NCBI GenBank assembly: GCA_003555285.1
Contig: PWGH01000042.1
Coordinates: forward strand, 1 to 14,691
Direction of reading: 5' to 3'
Length of the DNA stretch: 14,691 nt
Source of the DNA: Thioalkalivibrio sp.
GTDB taxonomy: Bacteria > Pseudomonadota > Gammaproteobacteria > Ectothiorhodospirales > Ectothiorhodospiraceae
Below the pieces are notes generated by a model. It made no database searches and was not told the DNA's origin. It saw only the letters and a list, made by a program, of their open reading frames with translations. Below, in pieces: positions 7,341-14,197 of this stretch. Positions within the stretch are counted from its first letter, which is position 1; every line of letters begins with the position of its first letter. The position numbers were made by a program, and so were the translations under genes.

Positions 7341-9370
7341 AGCGCCTCCAGCAAACCCTGCAATTCGTATTCCGGGGGTGCACAGGTGGTGCCACGGCAC
7401 ACATAGGCTACGACACGCTCCGGGGCGGTGGGGTGGCCGCACTTGCCCGCCAGTCCATGCGGCAGACCCGTGGCCTCGGACGGCAGGGCGAAGACCCAAG
7501 CCTGCGGATTCTGCTGGCGCACCGCCTGTTGCCAGTCCTGCGACGCCGTCGCCGGGCCGCGCAGGATCACCAGCGGCGGCGCCTCGCGGCTCAGGTCCAG
7601 CGCCTGCAGCAGGCTCATGTGCGCGAGTGGCGCCTCCTCCATGAACGGGCCGGCGTTGGCGAGCGTCGCCTCGGCGGCCTCGACGTACCGGGGCTCGACC
7701 AGCAGATAGCCCAATTGCAGCAGCGCCTGGGCCGCCACCCCGTTGCCGGAGGCCATCGCGTCGTCGGCATAGACCTTGGGCCGCTGGATCAGCGCCTCGT
7801 GGTCGGCGGCGGTGTAGAAGAAGCCCCCGTTTGCGGTATCGCGGAAGTCCTGCAACAGGGCGTCGGCCAGTGTGCACGCCCAATCGAGCCATTCGGTGCG
7901 CCAGCGCAACCGCAGCAGATCCAGGCTGGCCGCCAGCAGCAACGCATGGTCGTCCAGATAGGCGCGCGGCAGGGGCGTATCGGCGCCCTCGCGGTAGCTC
8001 GCATACAGCCGGCCGTCGCGCCAAAGCGCCTGCTGCACCGCCCGCATCGCCTGTTCCGCCTGATCCAGCCAGTCGGGGCGTTCCAGCGCCTCGCCGGCCC
8101 GCACCAGGCCGGAGATCATCAACGCATTCCAGGCGGTCAGAATCTTCTCGTCCCGGTGCGGGCGCTCGCGGCGTTCCCGAACCGCCAGCAGCGTGTCCCG
8201 CGCCGACTGCAGGCGGGCCTCGGCGGTTTCCAGGTCGAGGTTCTGGGAGGCCGCCAGGGTCTCCAGATCCACCACCTCGTGCAGGTGCCATCGACCCTCG
8301 AAGTTCGGCGGCCCGTTCAGGCCCCACAGCCGGCTCGCCAACACCCATTCCTCGGGCGTGAGCGCGGCCTGAACGGTTTCCGGATCCCAGACGTAGAAGC
8401 GGCCCTCTTCGCCCTCGGAATCGGCATCCAGGCTGGAATAAAAGGCCCCGTAGGCATCGGTCATCTCCCGGCGCAGCCAACCGACGGTCTGCTCGACGAC
8501 ACGCCGCGCGGCGCGGTCACCGCCTCCGGCGCTGCGTGCATACAAGCCCAACAGCGGCCCGTTGTCGTACAGCATCTTCTCGAAGTGCGGAATCATCCAG
8601 CGCTCGTCCACCGAATAGCGGCAGAATCCACCGCCGATCTGATCGAAGATCCCGCCCCGGGCCATCGCCGTCAGCGTCTGTTCCAGCATCGCCAGCGCCT
8701 CGGCATCGTGATGACGCGTCCCGTGCCAGGCCAGCCATTCCAGGGTCGCCGGGTGCGGGAATTTCGGTGCCGCCCCGAATCCGGCGTAGCGCGCATCGAA
8801 GTTCTGATGCAGCTCCGCGCGCGCGCGATCGAGCACCTCCGGACCCGGCGTCTTCCCACCTTGCGGGGCATACAGGCGCTCCAGCGCCTCCTGCAACGAG
8901 GCATTCTGCGCGGCGATCTCCTCGGGATGCTCCTGCAGGAAATCCGCGACCCGCTCGAGCACGTCGACAAAGGCCGGCAGGCCATGCCGGGCCTGTGGCG
9001 GGAAATAGGTGCCGGCGAAGAAGGGGATCTGATCCGGCGTCAGCACCAGGGTCAGCGGCCAGCCGCCGTTACGACGGGTCAGCAGCATGTGCGCGTTCTG
9101 GTAGATCCGATCGAGGTCCGGGCGCTCCTCACGATCCACCTTGATGTTCACGTAACGCGCGTTCATCACCCGCGCGGTCTCGGGGTTCTCGAAGGATTCA
9201 TGCGCCATCACATGGCACCAGTGGCACGCGGAATAGCCGATCGACAACAGGATCGGGCGGCCCTCGGTGCGGGCCCGCTCCAGGGCCTCCGGGCCCCAGG
9301 GGTACCAGTCCACAGGGTTGTCCGCATGCTGTTGCAGATACGGGCTGCTCGCCCGGGCCAGACGATTCAT
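7337..9370 (-). CDS. YyaL/DUF255 family thioredoxin-fold protein
   Basis: 677 residues, the usual size of the family related to bacterial YyaL and mammalian SPATA20. The N-terminal thioredoxin-like domain (about 1-165) opens with the diagnostic [18 protein letters not shown] and carries SACHWCHVM, a CxxC pair at Cys49 and Cys52, then [14 protein letters not shown] and FFAGTYFPP. The rest is a long helical region resembling the six-hairpin (alpha/alpha)6 glycosidase-like fold, with [20 protein letters not shown] and [10 protein letters not shown], both well kept in the family. No signal peptide, so cytosolic. The biochemical function is not established. The start at 9370 is preceded by GAGG at seven bases. 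The rhodanese gene is coupled at the 3' end. The gene diverges from lgt across a 198-bp gap rich in short tandem repeats. Confidence 0.92.
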   Translation of the reverse strand: MNRLARASSPYLQQHADNPVDWYPWGPEALERARTEGRPILLSIGYSACHWCHVMAHESFENPETARVMNARYVNIKVDREERPDLDRIYQNAHMLLTRRNGGWPLTLVLTPDQIPFFAGTYFPPQARHGLPAFVDVLERVADFLQEHPEEIAAQNASLQEALERLYAPQGGKTPGPEVLDRARAELHQNFDARYAGFGAAPKFPHPATLEWLAWHGTRHHDAEALAMLEQTLTAMARGGIFDQIGGGFCRYSVDERWMIPHFEKMLYDNGPLLGLYARSAGGGDRAARRVVEQTVGWLRREMTDAYGAFYSSLDADSEGEEGRFYVWDPETVQAALTPEEWVLASRLWGLNGPPNFEGRWHLHEVVDLETLAASQNLDLETAEARLQSARDTLLAVRERRERPHRDEKILTAWNALMISGLVRAGEALERPDWLDQAEQAMRAVQQALWRDGRLYASYREGADTPLPRAYLDDHALLLAASLDLLRLRWRTEWLDWACTLADALLQDFRDTANGGFFYTAADHEALIQRPKVYADDAMASGNGVAAQALLQLGYLLVEPRYVEAAEATLANAGPFMEEAPLAHMSLLQALDLSREAPPLVILRGPATASQDWQQAVRQQNPQAWVFALPSEATGLPHGLAGKCGHPTAPERVVAYVCRGTTCAPPEYELQGLLEAL

Positions 9371-9415
9371 CGCGACACCTCAAGCAGTGAAGGGATCCAG
9401 CATGGCCAGGAAACC

Positions 9416-9438
9416 GGCCCGGGGCAACGCCCCCGGCC
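9416..9438. repeat. Strong GC hairpin in the yyaL-like / lgt gap
   Basis: GGCCCGGGGC (9416-9425) and GCCCCCGGCC (9429-9438) pair with one mismatch around a three-base AAC loop. No T-run follows on either strand, and the genes diverge here, so termination is not its obvious job. Confidence 0.4.
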
Positions 9439-9462
9439 CGGCGTGCCTGGCCCGGCGTGCCA
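9435..9462. repeat. 14-bp tandem repeat, two copies
   Basis: GGCCCGGCGTGCCT (9435-9448) is followed directly by GGCCCGGCGTGCCA (9449-9462), identical at 13 of 14 positions. It adjoins the 15-bp array that starts at 9466. Confidence 0.7.
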
Positions 9463-9465
9463 AGT

Positions 9466-9510
9466 ATCAACGCGTCAGGCATCAACACGCCAGGTGTCAA
9501 CGCGCGAGGG
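9466..9510. repeat. 15-bp tandem repeat, three copies, upstream of lgt
   Basis: The units are ATCAACGCGTCAGGC (9466-9480), ATCAACACGCCAGGT (9481-9495) and GTCAACGCGCGAGGG (9496-9510), sharing TCAACrCG and a following AGG. The array lies about 60 bases before the lgt start in the divergent promoter region, so it could be a set of protein-binding sites or slippage products. Confidence 0.65.
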
Positions 9511-9532
9511 CCCGCATCCCAATAGACTTTGG

Positions 9533-9538
9533 TAGACT
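9533..9538 (+). promoter_or_regulatory. Possible -10 box for the lgt operon
   Basis: TAGACT at 9533-9538, with a second TAGACT ten bases earlier (9523-9528). Either could serve as a -10 element just before lgt (ATG at 9569). No convincing -35 hexamer is seen. Confidence 0.25.
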
Positions 9539-9568
9539 GCGCAGTTCGCCCCGTGACTGCAAGCCTCC

Positions 9569-10375
9569 ATGCCGACCCACCCCTTTATCGATCCCGTCGC
9601 CATCACCCTCGGTCCCTTCAGCCTGCATTGGTACGGGGTGATGTACCTGATCGGCTTTCTCGCCTTCTGGTGGCTGGGTGTGCGCCGCGCCCGCCGCCCC
9701 CGGCGCCCCGATGTCCCGCTGAACCCCCAGCAGGTCGGCGATCTGCTGTTCTGGGGGGTGCTGGGCGTGATCGTCGGGGGGCGCATGGGCTACGTGTTCT
9801 TCTACAACTTCGATCTGCTGCTGCAGGATCCGCTGATGCTGGTGCGCATCTGGGAAGGCGGCATGTCGTTCCATGGCGGGATGATCGCGATCCTGCTGGT
9901 CACGGTGTGGTACGCCCACCGGGTCGGCGAACCCTGGCTGCGCATCACCGATTTCATCGCCCCCCTGGTCCCGATCGGTCTGGGCGCCGGACGCATCGGC
10001 AACTGGATCAATGGCGAACTGTGGGGCAAGCCCACCGACCTGCCCTGGGCGATGGTCTTTCCGGCGGCCGACTACCTGCCGCGGCATCCCTCGCAGCTCT
10101 ATCAGGCCTTTCTCGAAGGCGCGGTGTTGTTTACCATCCTGTGGCTGGTCTCGCGCCGCCCCCGACCCCTGGGCATGATCTCGGGGCTGTTTCTGCTGTT
10201 CTACGGCGTGTTCCGATTCCTGGTCGAATTCGTGCGCGAGCCCGATGCCCATATCGGCTACCTGGCCTTCGGGTGGCTGACCATGGGCCAGGCCTTGTCC
10301 GCGCCGCTGATCCTGGTGGGCATCGGCTTGCTGGTCTGGTCCCGACACCGCGACCCACAGAGGAATACGGCATGA
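9569..10375 (+). CDS. lgt: Prolipoprotein diacylglyceryl transferase
   Basis: Lgt moves diacylglycerol from phosphatidylglycerol to the lipobox cysteine of prolipoproteins in the inner membrane, the first step of lipoprotein maturation. 268 residues with about seven membrane helices, a normal layout though slightly shorter than the E. coli protein. Visible motifs: [13 protein letters not shown] (18-30), [11 protein letters not shown] (70-80), SFHGGM with His102, and the Lgt signature [15 protein letters not shown] (139-153) with Arg142; these correspond to the catalytically important His103 and Arg143 of E. coli. HPSQLY near residue 172 is also typical. The stop overlaps the thyA start by four bases (ATGA), so the two are probably coupled. 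The ribosome binding site before 9569 is weak. Confidence 0.96.
   Translation: MPTHPFIDPVAITLGPFSLHWYGVMYLIGFLAFWWLGVRRARRPRRPDVPLNPQQVGDLLFWGVLGVIVGGRMGYVFFYNFDLLLQDPLMLVRIWEGGMSFHGGMIAILLVTVWYAHRVGEPWLRITDFIAPLVPIGLGAGRIGNWINGELWGKPTDLPWAMVFPAADYLPRHPSQLYQAFLEGAVLFTILWLVSRRPRPLGMISGLFLLFYGVFRFLVEFVREPDAHIGYLAFGWLTMGQALSAPLILVGIGLLVWSRHRDPQRNTA
10359..10364 (+). promoter_or_regulatory. Ribosome binding site for thyA inside the end of lgt
   Basis: AGAGGA lies seven bases before the thyA ATG (10372) and within the last lgt codons. It fixes the thyA start, even though the open frame runs much further upstream. Confidence 0.65.
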
Positions 10376-11202
10376 AGGCCTACCTGGATCTGATCGCGCA
10401 CATCATGGACCAGGGCCAGGACCGGCCGGATCGCACCGGCACCGGCACCCGCTCGATCTTCGGCCATCAGATGCGCTTTGCACTCCAGGACGGCTTCCCG
10501 CTGGTGACCACCAAGAAGACCCATCTGCGCTCGGTGATCCACGAGTTGCTGTGGTTCATCCGCGGGGACACGCGCCTGGACTACCTGCACCAGCACGGCG
10601 TGCGGATCTGGGATGAATGGGCGACCGAAGACGGGCACCTGGGTCCGATCTACGGCGCGCAGTGGCGGCGCTGGAATACCGGCGAGGGGGTGGTCGATCA
10701 GCTGGCGAACCTGGTCGAGCAGCTGCAGCGGCGCCCGTATTCGCGGCGGCTCCTCATCTCGGCCTGGAACGTCGCCGACCTGCCGGACGAAAGCCGCTCG
10801 CCGCAGGAGAACGTGCGCGTCGGCCAGATGGCGCTGGCGCCCTGCCACACCCTGTTCCAGTTCTATGTGGCCGAGGGCCGGCTGTCCTGCCAGATGTACC
10901 AGCGCAGCGCGGACGTCTTTCTCGGCCTGCCGTTCAACATCGCCTCCTATGCCCTGCTCACACTGATGCTGGCGCAGGTGAGCGATCTGGCACCGGGCGA
11001 ATTGATCATCACCCTGGGCGACGCTCACCTCTACCGGAACCACTTCGAACAGGTTGGTGAACTCCTCGGCCGGGAACCGCTCCCGCTGCCGACGATGCAC
11101 CTGAATCCCGAGGTGCGGGACCTGTTTAGCTTCGACTTCGCCGATTTCCGCCTGGAGGGGTATCAGAGCCATCCCGCCATCCGGGCCCCGATCGCGATAT
11201 GA
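10372..11202 (+). CDS. thyA: Thymidylate synthase
   Basis: ThyA methylates dUMP to dTMP using methylene-tetrahydrofolate and releases dihydrofolate. 276 residues, against 264 in E. coli. Conserved landmarks: [12 protein letters not shown] (phosphate-binding arginine loop, about 20-31), [18 protein letters not shown], the catalytic [14 protein letters not shown] with Cys158, and [23 protein letters not shown] (dUMP and folate site). The twelve or so extra residues fall just before the catalytic cysteine, in the stretch [13 protein letters not shown] (about 139-151); inserts there are known in other ThyA proteins. It overlaps lgt by four bases and is followed after seven bases by folA, which recycles its dihydrofolate product. 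Confidence 0.97.
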   Translation: MKAYLDLIAHIMDQGQDRPDRTGTGTRSIFGHQMRFALQDGFPLVTTKKTHLRSVIHELLWFIRGDTRLDYLHQHGVRIWDEWATEDGHLGPIYGAQWRRWNTGEGVVDQLANLVEQLQRRPYSRRLLISAWNVADLPDESRSPQENVRVGQMALAPCHTLFQFYVAEGRLSCQMYQRSADVFLGLPFNIASYALLTLMLAQVSDLAPGELIITLGDAHLYRNHFEQVGELLGREPLPLPTMHLNPEVRDLFSFDFADFRLEGYQSHPAIRAPIAI

Positions 11203-11209
11203 GGACACC

Positions 11210-11725
11210 ATGACCGGTCCACCGATCGATCCGCGGCTGGAACTCATCGTCGCGATGGACCCCGACGGGGTCATCGGCCGCGACAACGCGCTGCCCTGGC
11301 ATCTGCCGGACGATCTGCGCCACTTCAAGCAACTCACCTCCGGACACACCGTGGTCATGGGCCGCAAGACCCACGAATCGATCGGCCGCCCGCTGCCCAA
11401 CCGGCGCAACCTGGTGCTGACGCGGCAACCCGACTGGACGGCACCGGGTGTGGAGGTCTTTGGTGACCTCGATGCGGCCCTGGCGGCGGCCGGAACCGAC
11501 CGGATCTTCATTATCGGCGGCGCGGCCCTGTTTCAGGCCACCCTGCCCCGTGCCGCGGTGCTGTATCGGACCCGGGTCCACGAACGCCATCCGGGCGACG
11601 TCTACTTTCCCGACATCGGCTCCCATTGGATTGTGACCTGGGCCCAGGTGCATCAGCCCGACGCGCAGCATGCCTGCGGCTTCACCCTCGAGCGCCTGGA
11701 ACGCCGGACGGATCGCGCAGTCTGA
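11210..11725 (+). CDS. folA: Dihydrofolate reductase
   Basis: FolA reduces dihydrofolate to tetrahydrofolate with NADPH, closing the cycle opened by ThyA. 171 residues, close to the usual 160-170. Motifs: ELIVAMDPDGVIGRDNALPWHLPDDLRHFK, with the M20-type loop ending in LPW and the catalytic acid as the second Asp of LPDDL (equivalent to E. coli Asp27); VVMGRKTHESIGRPLPNRRNLVLTR, the NADPH-binding stretch; and IIGGAALF, the Gly-Gly cofactor motif. No disabling change is visible. GAGGA at 11201-11205 overlaps the thyA stop and lies four bases before the ATG. It is the last gene of lgt-thyA-folA; no clear terminator follows. Confidence 0.96.
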   Translation: MTGPPIDPRLELIVAMDPDGVIGRDNALPWHLPDDLRHFKQLTSGHTVVMGRKTHESIGRPLPNRRNLVLTRQPDWTAPGVEVFGDLDAALAAAGTDRIFIIGGAALFQATLPRAAVLYRTRVHERHPGDVYFPDIGSHWIVTWAQVHQPDAQHACGFTLERLERRTDRAV

Positions 11726-11813
11726 GTCTGTAGGACCGGATTTGGCCAGCCGTAATCGGAGACGATGCCGACCGCATGACCCCATGCACCGGACGTTTAT
11801 TTCGTAGTGGGTT

Positions 11814-11819
11814 TATAGT
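11814..11819 (+). promoter_or_regulatory. Possible -10 box for the hemerythrin gene
   Basis: TATAGT, five of six matches to the consensus, in an AT-richer patch (GTTTATTTCG...GTTTATAG) that stands out from the GC-rich surroundings. It predicts a leader of about 40 bases. The best -35 candidate, CGGACG at 11790-11795 with 18-bp spacing, is weak. Confidence 0.4.
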
Positions 11820-11867
11820 GTGGCGAAGTGGCTTGCAGGTCCACACGATCGCCGCAAGGAGACCGAG

Positions 11868-12332
11868 ATGCCCTATCTGGCCTGGTCGGACGAACTCGAC
11901 ACCAAGATCCCTGAAATCGATGCCCAGCATCGCGTGATGATCGACCATGTGAACCAGGTCCGCGAGGCTGCGCTTTCCGGATCCCTGGACAACACCCGGC
12001 TGGCGATGGACGCCCTGCTCGACTGCATCCGAGAGCACTTCCTCTTCGAAGAGCGGGTGCTGGAGATGATCGACTTTCCGAGCCTCGAGGAACACCGCCT
12101 CGGGCATGTCGAAATCATCGACAAACTGCAGACCTACAAATCCCAACTGGACGCCGGCACCGACGACCCCGAGGCGCTGCTCGATCACCTGAGCGCCTGG
12201 CTGGTCGATCATATTCGGCACGACAACCTCGATTTCGGGCCCGTGGTCCGGGAATGGATGCACGATGCCGCCCCTCCCGGCGACAGCTTCAGCGAGTTGA
12301 TCGGCGATACGACCAGCCCCGCTCCGCCCTAG
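11868..12332 (+). CDS. Bacteriohemerythrin
   Basis: 154 residues; a cytosolic four-helix bundle that binds oxygen at a di-iron centre. Ligand motifs visible: IDAQH (His21), EHFLFEE (His57, Glu61), EEHRLGH (His76, His80) and WLVDHIRHDNLDF (His115). In known bacteriohemerythrins the last motif is HIxxxD, giving the seventh ligand; here the residue at that place is Asn120, with Asp119 just before it and Asp122 after. Either the local register shifts or a bridging carboxylate is replaced. The start is the ATG at 11868, with AAGGAG at 11856-11861 six bases upstream; the frame extends a little further upstream but without support. The last 20 residues are Pro/Ser-rich and look disordered. It converges on znuB. 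Possible roles are oxygen storage, delivery to oxidases or sensing; none is shown. Confidence 0.9.
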   Translation: MPYLAWSDELDTKIPEIDAQHRVMIDHVNQVREAALSGSLDNTRLAMDALLDCIREHFLFEERVLEMIDFPSLEEHRLGHVEIIDKLQTYKSQLDAGTDDPEALLDHLSAWLVDHIRHDNLDFGPVVREWMHDAAPPGDSFSELIGDTTSPAPP

Positions 12333-12343
12333 GGCAGACTACC

Positions 12344-12377
12344 GGCGCAAAGCGTCTCGGGGCGCAAAGCGTCTCGG
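12344..12377. repeat. Perfect 17-bp tandem duplication between hemerythrin and znuB genes
   Basis: GGCGCAAAGCGTCTCGG occurs at 12344-12360 and again at 12361-12377 without a mismatch. It lies in the convergent gap just after the hemerythrin stop. A perfect copy suggests a recent event. Confidence 0.85.
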
Positions 12378-12391
12378 CGGGAGCCCTTCGC

Positions 12392-12420
12392 GTGCGGCCG
12401 GCCGAGGCATCACGCCGCAC
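12392..12420. terminator. Possible hairpin shared by convergent hemerythrin and znuCB transcripts
   Basis: GTGCGGC (12392-12398) pairs perfectly with GCCGCAC (12414-12420) across a 15-base loop. The position between convergent genes fits a bidirectional stop, but there is no U-tract on either side, so this is weak. Confidence 0.25.
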
Positions 12421-12422
12421 CC

Positions 12423-13244
12423 TCAGCCGGGCCCGCGGGTGTTCCGCCGGCGTGCCCGCCCGGGCGAGGGCAGCAGGTGCAGCACCACGAAGGCGACTAA
12501 CGCGGCCACCACGATACTCGGTCCGGTCGGGGTGTCGTAGGTGAAGGAACCCCAGATTCCGCCGAGCACGGCCAGTGCGCCGAATCCGGCGGCGAACACC
12601 GCCATCTGCTCCGGCGTTCGCGACAGGCGACGTGCGGTCGCGGCCGGAATGATCATCAACGCGGTGATCAGCAGCACCCCGACCACCTGCATCGCGCTGG
12701 CGATCACCAGGGCGATCAGCAGCATCAATCCCAGACGCACCGGCAACACCGGCACCCCCTCGATCCGGGCCAACTCCTCGTGCACGGTGATCGCGAGCAA
12801 CGGGCGCCAGAGCAGGATCAACAGCGTCAGAGCCACCAGACCGCCGATCGCGATCGCCACCAGATCGGAACGCGTCACCGCCAGGATGTCCCCGAACAAA
12901 TAGGCCATCAAATCGATCCGCAGGCCCTCGACGAAGGCCACCGCCACCAGCCCCAGCGACAACGCACTGTGCGCAAGGATGCCCAGCAGCGTGTCCGAGG
13001 CCAGTTCCTGACGCCGCTGCAGAAAAACCAGAATCAGCGCGACGGACACGCAGACCAACGTCACCAGCAGATTCAGGTTCATGCCCAACAGGAAACCCAG
13101 GGCCACCCCCAACAGCGCGGAGTGCGACACGGTGTCGCCGAAATAGGCCATCCGGCGCCAGACCACGAAGGCCCCGAGCGGCCCGGCCACGACGGCGACC
13201 ATCAGGCCCGCCACGATCGCCCGGGTCAGAAAGTCATCGAACAT
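12423..13244 (-). CDS. znuB: Zinc ABC transporter, permease subunit
   Basis: 273 residues with about eight hydrophobic helices, matching the ABC-3 family of Zn/Mn permeases. Family marks near the start are FVVWRRMAYFGDTVSHSALLGVALG (about 25-50), where Gly-Asp-x-x-Ser-His-Ser is highly typical, and later VVGVLLITALMIIPAATARRLS. It forms the membrane channel of the importer, taking zinc from ZnuA and powered by ZnuC. The ATG read from 13244 follows AGGAAGG and overlaps the znuC reading frame by 11 bases, so both are translated from one message. An upstream in-frame ATG exists but lies deep inside znuC. The C-terminus is Arg-rich and short. Zinc rather than manganese is inferred from the histidine-rich ZnuA and the Zur-like box. 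Confidence 0.93.
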   Translation of the reverse strand: MFDDFLTRAIVAGLMVAVVAGPLGAFVVWRRMAYFGDTVSHSALLGVALGFLLGMNLNLLVTLVCVSVALILVFLQRRQELASDTLLGILAHSALSLGLVAVAFVEGLRIDLMAYLFGDILAVTRSDLVAIAIGGLVALTLLILLWRPLLAITVHEELARIEGVPVLPVRLGLMLLIALVIASAMQVVGVLLITALMIIPAATARRLSRTPEQMAVFAAGFGALAVLGGIWGSFTYDTPTGPSIVVAALVAFVVLHLLPSPGRARRRNTRGPG

Positions 13245-14049
13245 CGTCGGCCTTCCTGGGCCCCGCGCCGGCCGGCTGAATGCCACCGGTCAGATCGTGG
13301 GTGTGATCGTGGCGGTGCGTGTAGAGGCCAATCCCGAGCACGCTGGACGCCGGGAACAGGCGCTGATACTCGGGATTGCGGCTGACCTCCTCGGGGCGAC
13401 CGGTACAGCACACATGCTGATTGATGCATACCACCACATCGGCGGCGGCCATCACCAGATGCAACTCGTGCGACACCATCAACACGCCACACCCGGTGCT
13501 CTTGCGCAAGCGATCGATGAGTTCGAAGACCTCGCCCTGCCCCACCACATCGACACCCTGAGCCGGTTCGTCCAACACCAGGAGGTCAGGATCCGCCAGC
13601 AGGGCCCGCGCCAGCAGCACGCGCTGCATCTCGCCGCCGGACAGCGTCTGCACCGGAACGTCCAGGAGTTCCGGCACCCCGACCTGGCGCAGAAGCTCGC
13701 GCAGTCGGGCTTCCGGGGCACGGTGGCGCAGGGTCAGGAACCGGCGCACCGACAACGGCAGAATCGGATCGAGTTGCACGCGCTGGGGCATGTAGCCGAT
13801 GCGCAGCCGGCGCTGGCGGGTCACCCGACCGTGTGTGGCCGGCCACAGGCCCAGCATCACGCGCAACAGGCTGGTCTTGCCAGCGCCGTTCGGTCCGATC
13901 ACCACCAGCACCTGCCCCCGCTCTACCGTCAGCGACACGTTCTTCAGGATCGTGCGGCCACTGCGTTCCAGGCCGACCCCCTCGACGGCGATCAGGGACG
14001 AATCCGGCGGGCGGGCGGTGGGACGGGGCGATCGGCTGGTATCAAACAT
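13234..14049 (-). CDS. znuC: Zinc ABC transporter, ATP-binding subunit
   Basis: 271 residues; the cytosolic ATPase of the zinc importer. Walker A GPNGAGKTS (52-60), Q-loop Gln89 in YMPQRV, ABC signature LSGGEMQR (136-143), Walker B LLVLDEP (156-162) and the switch histidine in MVSHELH are all present. The C-terminus has the ZnuC-like histidine cluster THRHDHTHD. The first 18 residues are a Pro/Ser/Arg-rich lead-in before the ABC domain. The start at 14049 lies only a few bases downstream of a Zur-box-like element and has no Shine-Dalgarno, so it may be leaderless; the frame stays open to 14172, but that would run through the operator. It is cotranscribed with znuB and diverges from znuA. Confidence 0.94.
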   Translation of the reverse strand: MFDTSRSPRPTARPPDSSLIAVEGVGLERSGRTILKNVSLTVERGQVLVVIGPNGAGKTSLLRVMLGLWPATHGRVTRQRRLRIGYMPQRVQLDPILPLSVRRFLTLRHRAPEARLRELLRQVGVPELLDVPVQTLSGGEMQRVLLARALLADPDLLVLDEPAQGVDVVGQGEVFELIDRLRKSTGCGVLMVSHELHLVMAAADVVVCINQHVCCTGRPEEVSRNPEYQRLFPASSVLGIGLYTHRHDHTHDLTGGIQPAGAGPRKADDVR

Positions 14050-14072
14050 GGCGATATAGTATAACGTTTTGG
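14050..14072 (-). promoter_or_regulatory. Zur-box-like operator overlapping the znuC promoter
   Basis: The minus strand reads AAAACGTTATACTATATCGCC here. Its 13-bp core GTTATACTATATC (14053-14065) matches 11 of 13 positions of the GTTATAATATAAC core I recall for gammaproteobacterial Zur sites, and is a near-palindrome. The same bases hold a TATACT -10 box (14058-14063) for znuC. Zur bound to zinc would thus block transcription directly. It may also control znuA in the other direction. Confidence 0.7.
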
Positions 14073-14197
14073 GGAATAGGCCGAGTGCTTGGAACCCACG
14101 CGCCCGGTCCAGCGGATGCGCTGCGCGCAGACCCTGGCGTTGTACGCGCCCGGGCCGCCGGCTGGCATCCAATCATCAGAAACGGAGACTGCTCACA

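Noticed and set aside
7433..9535. A 700-codon open frame on the plus strand opposite the YyaL-like gene.
   Set aside because: It lies almost wholly antisense to a gene with clear family motifs, is Arg/Gln/Gly-rich with no recognisable domain, and reflects the lack of stop codons in high-GC DNA.
9529..10371. A long in-frame open extension upstream of thyA, suggesting a fusion protein.
   Set aside because: It overlaps lgt in another frame, where the real Lgt motifs are. ThyA has a normal start and ribosome binding site at 10372.
11821..11837. A sigma-54-like site (TGGCGAAGTGGCTTGCA) before the hemerythrin gene.
   Set aside because: The distance between the GG and GC elements is one base too long for sigma-54, which needs fixed spacing.
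14050..14172. A longer N-terminus for znuC starting at 14172.
   Set aside because: The extension would run through the AT-rich operator/promoter and has no conserved sequence; ABC homology begins well after the 14049 start.
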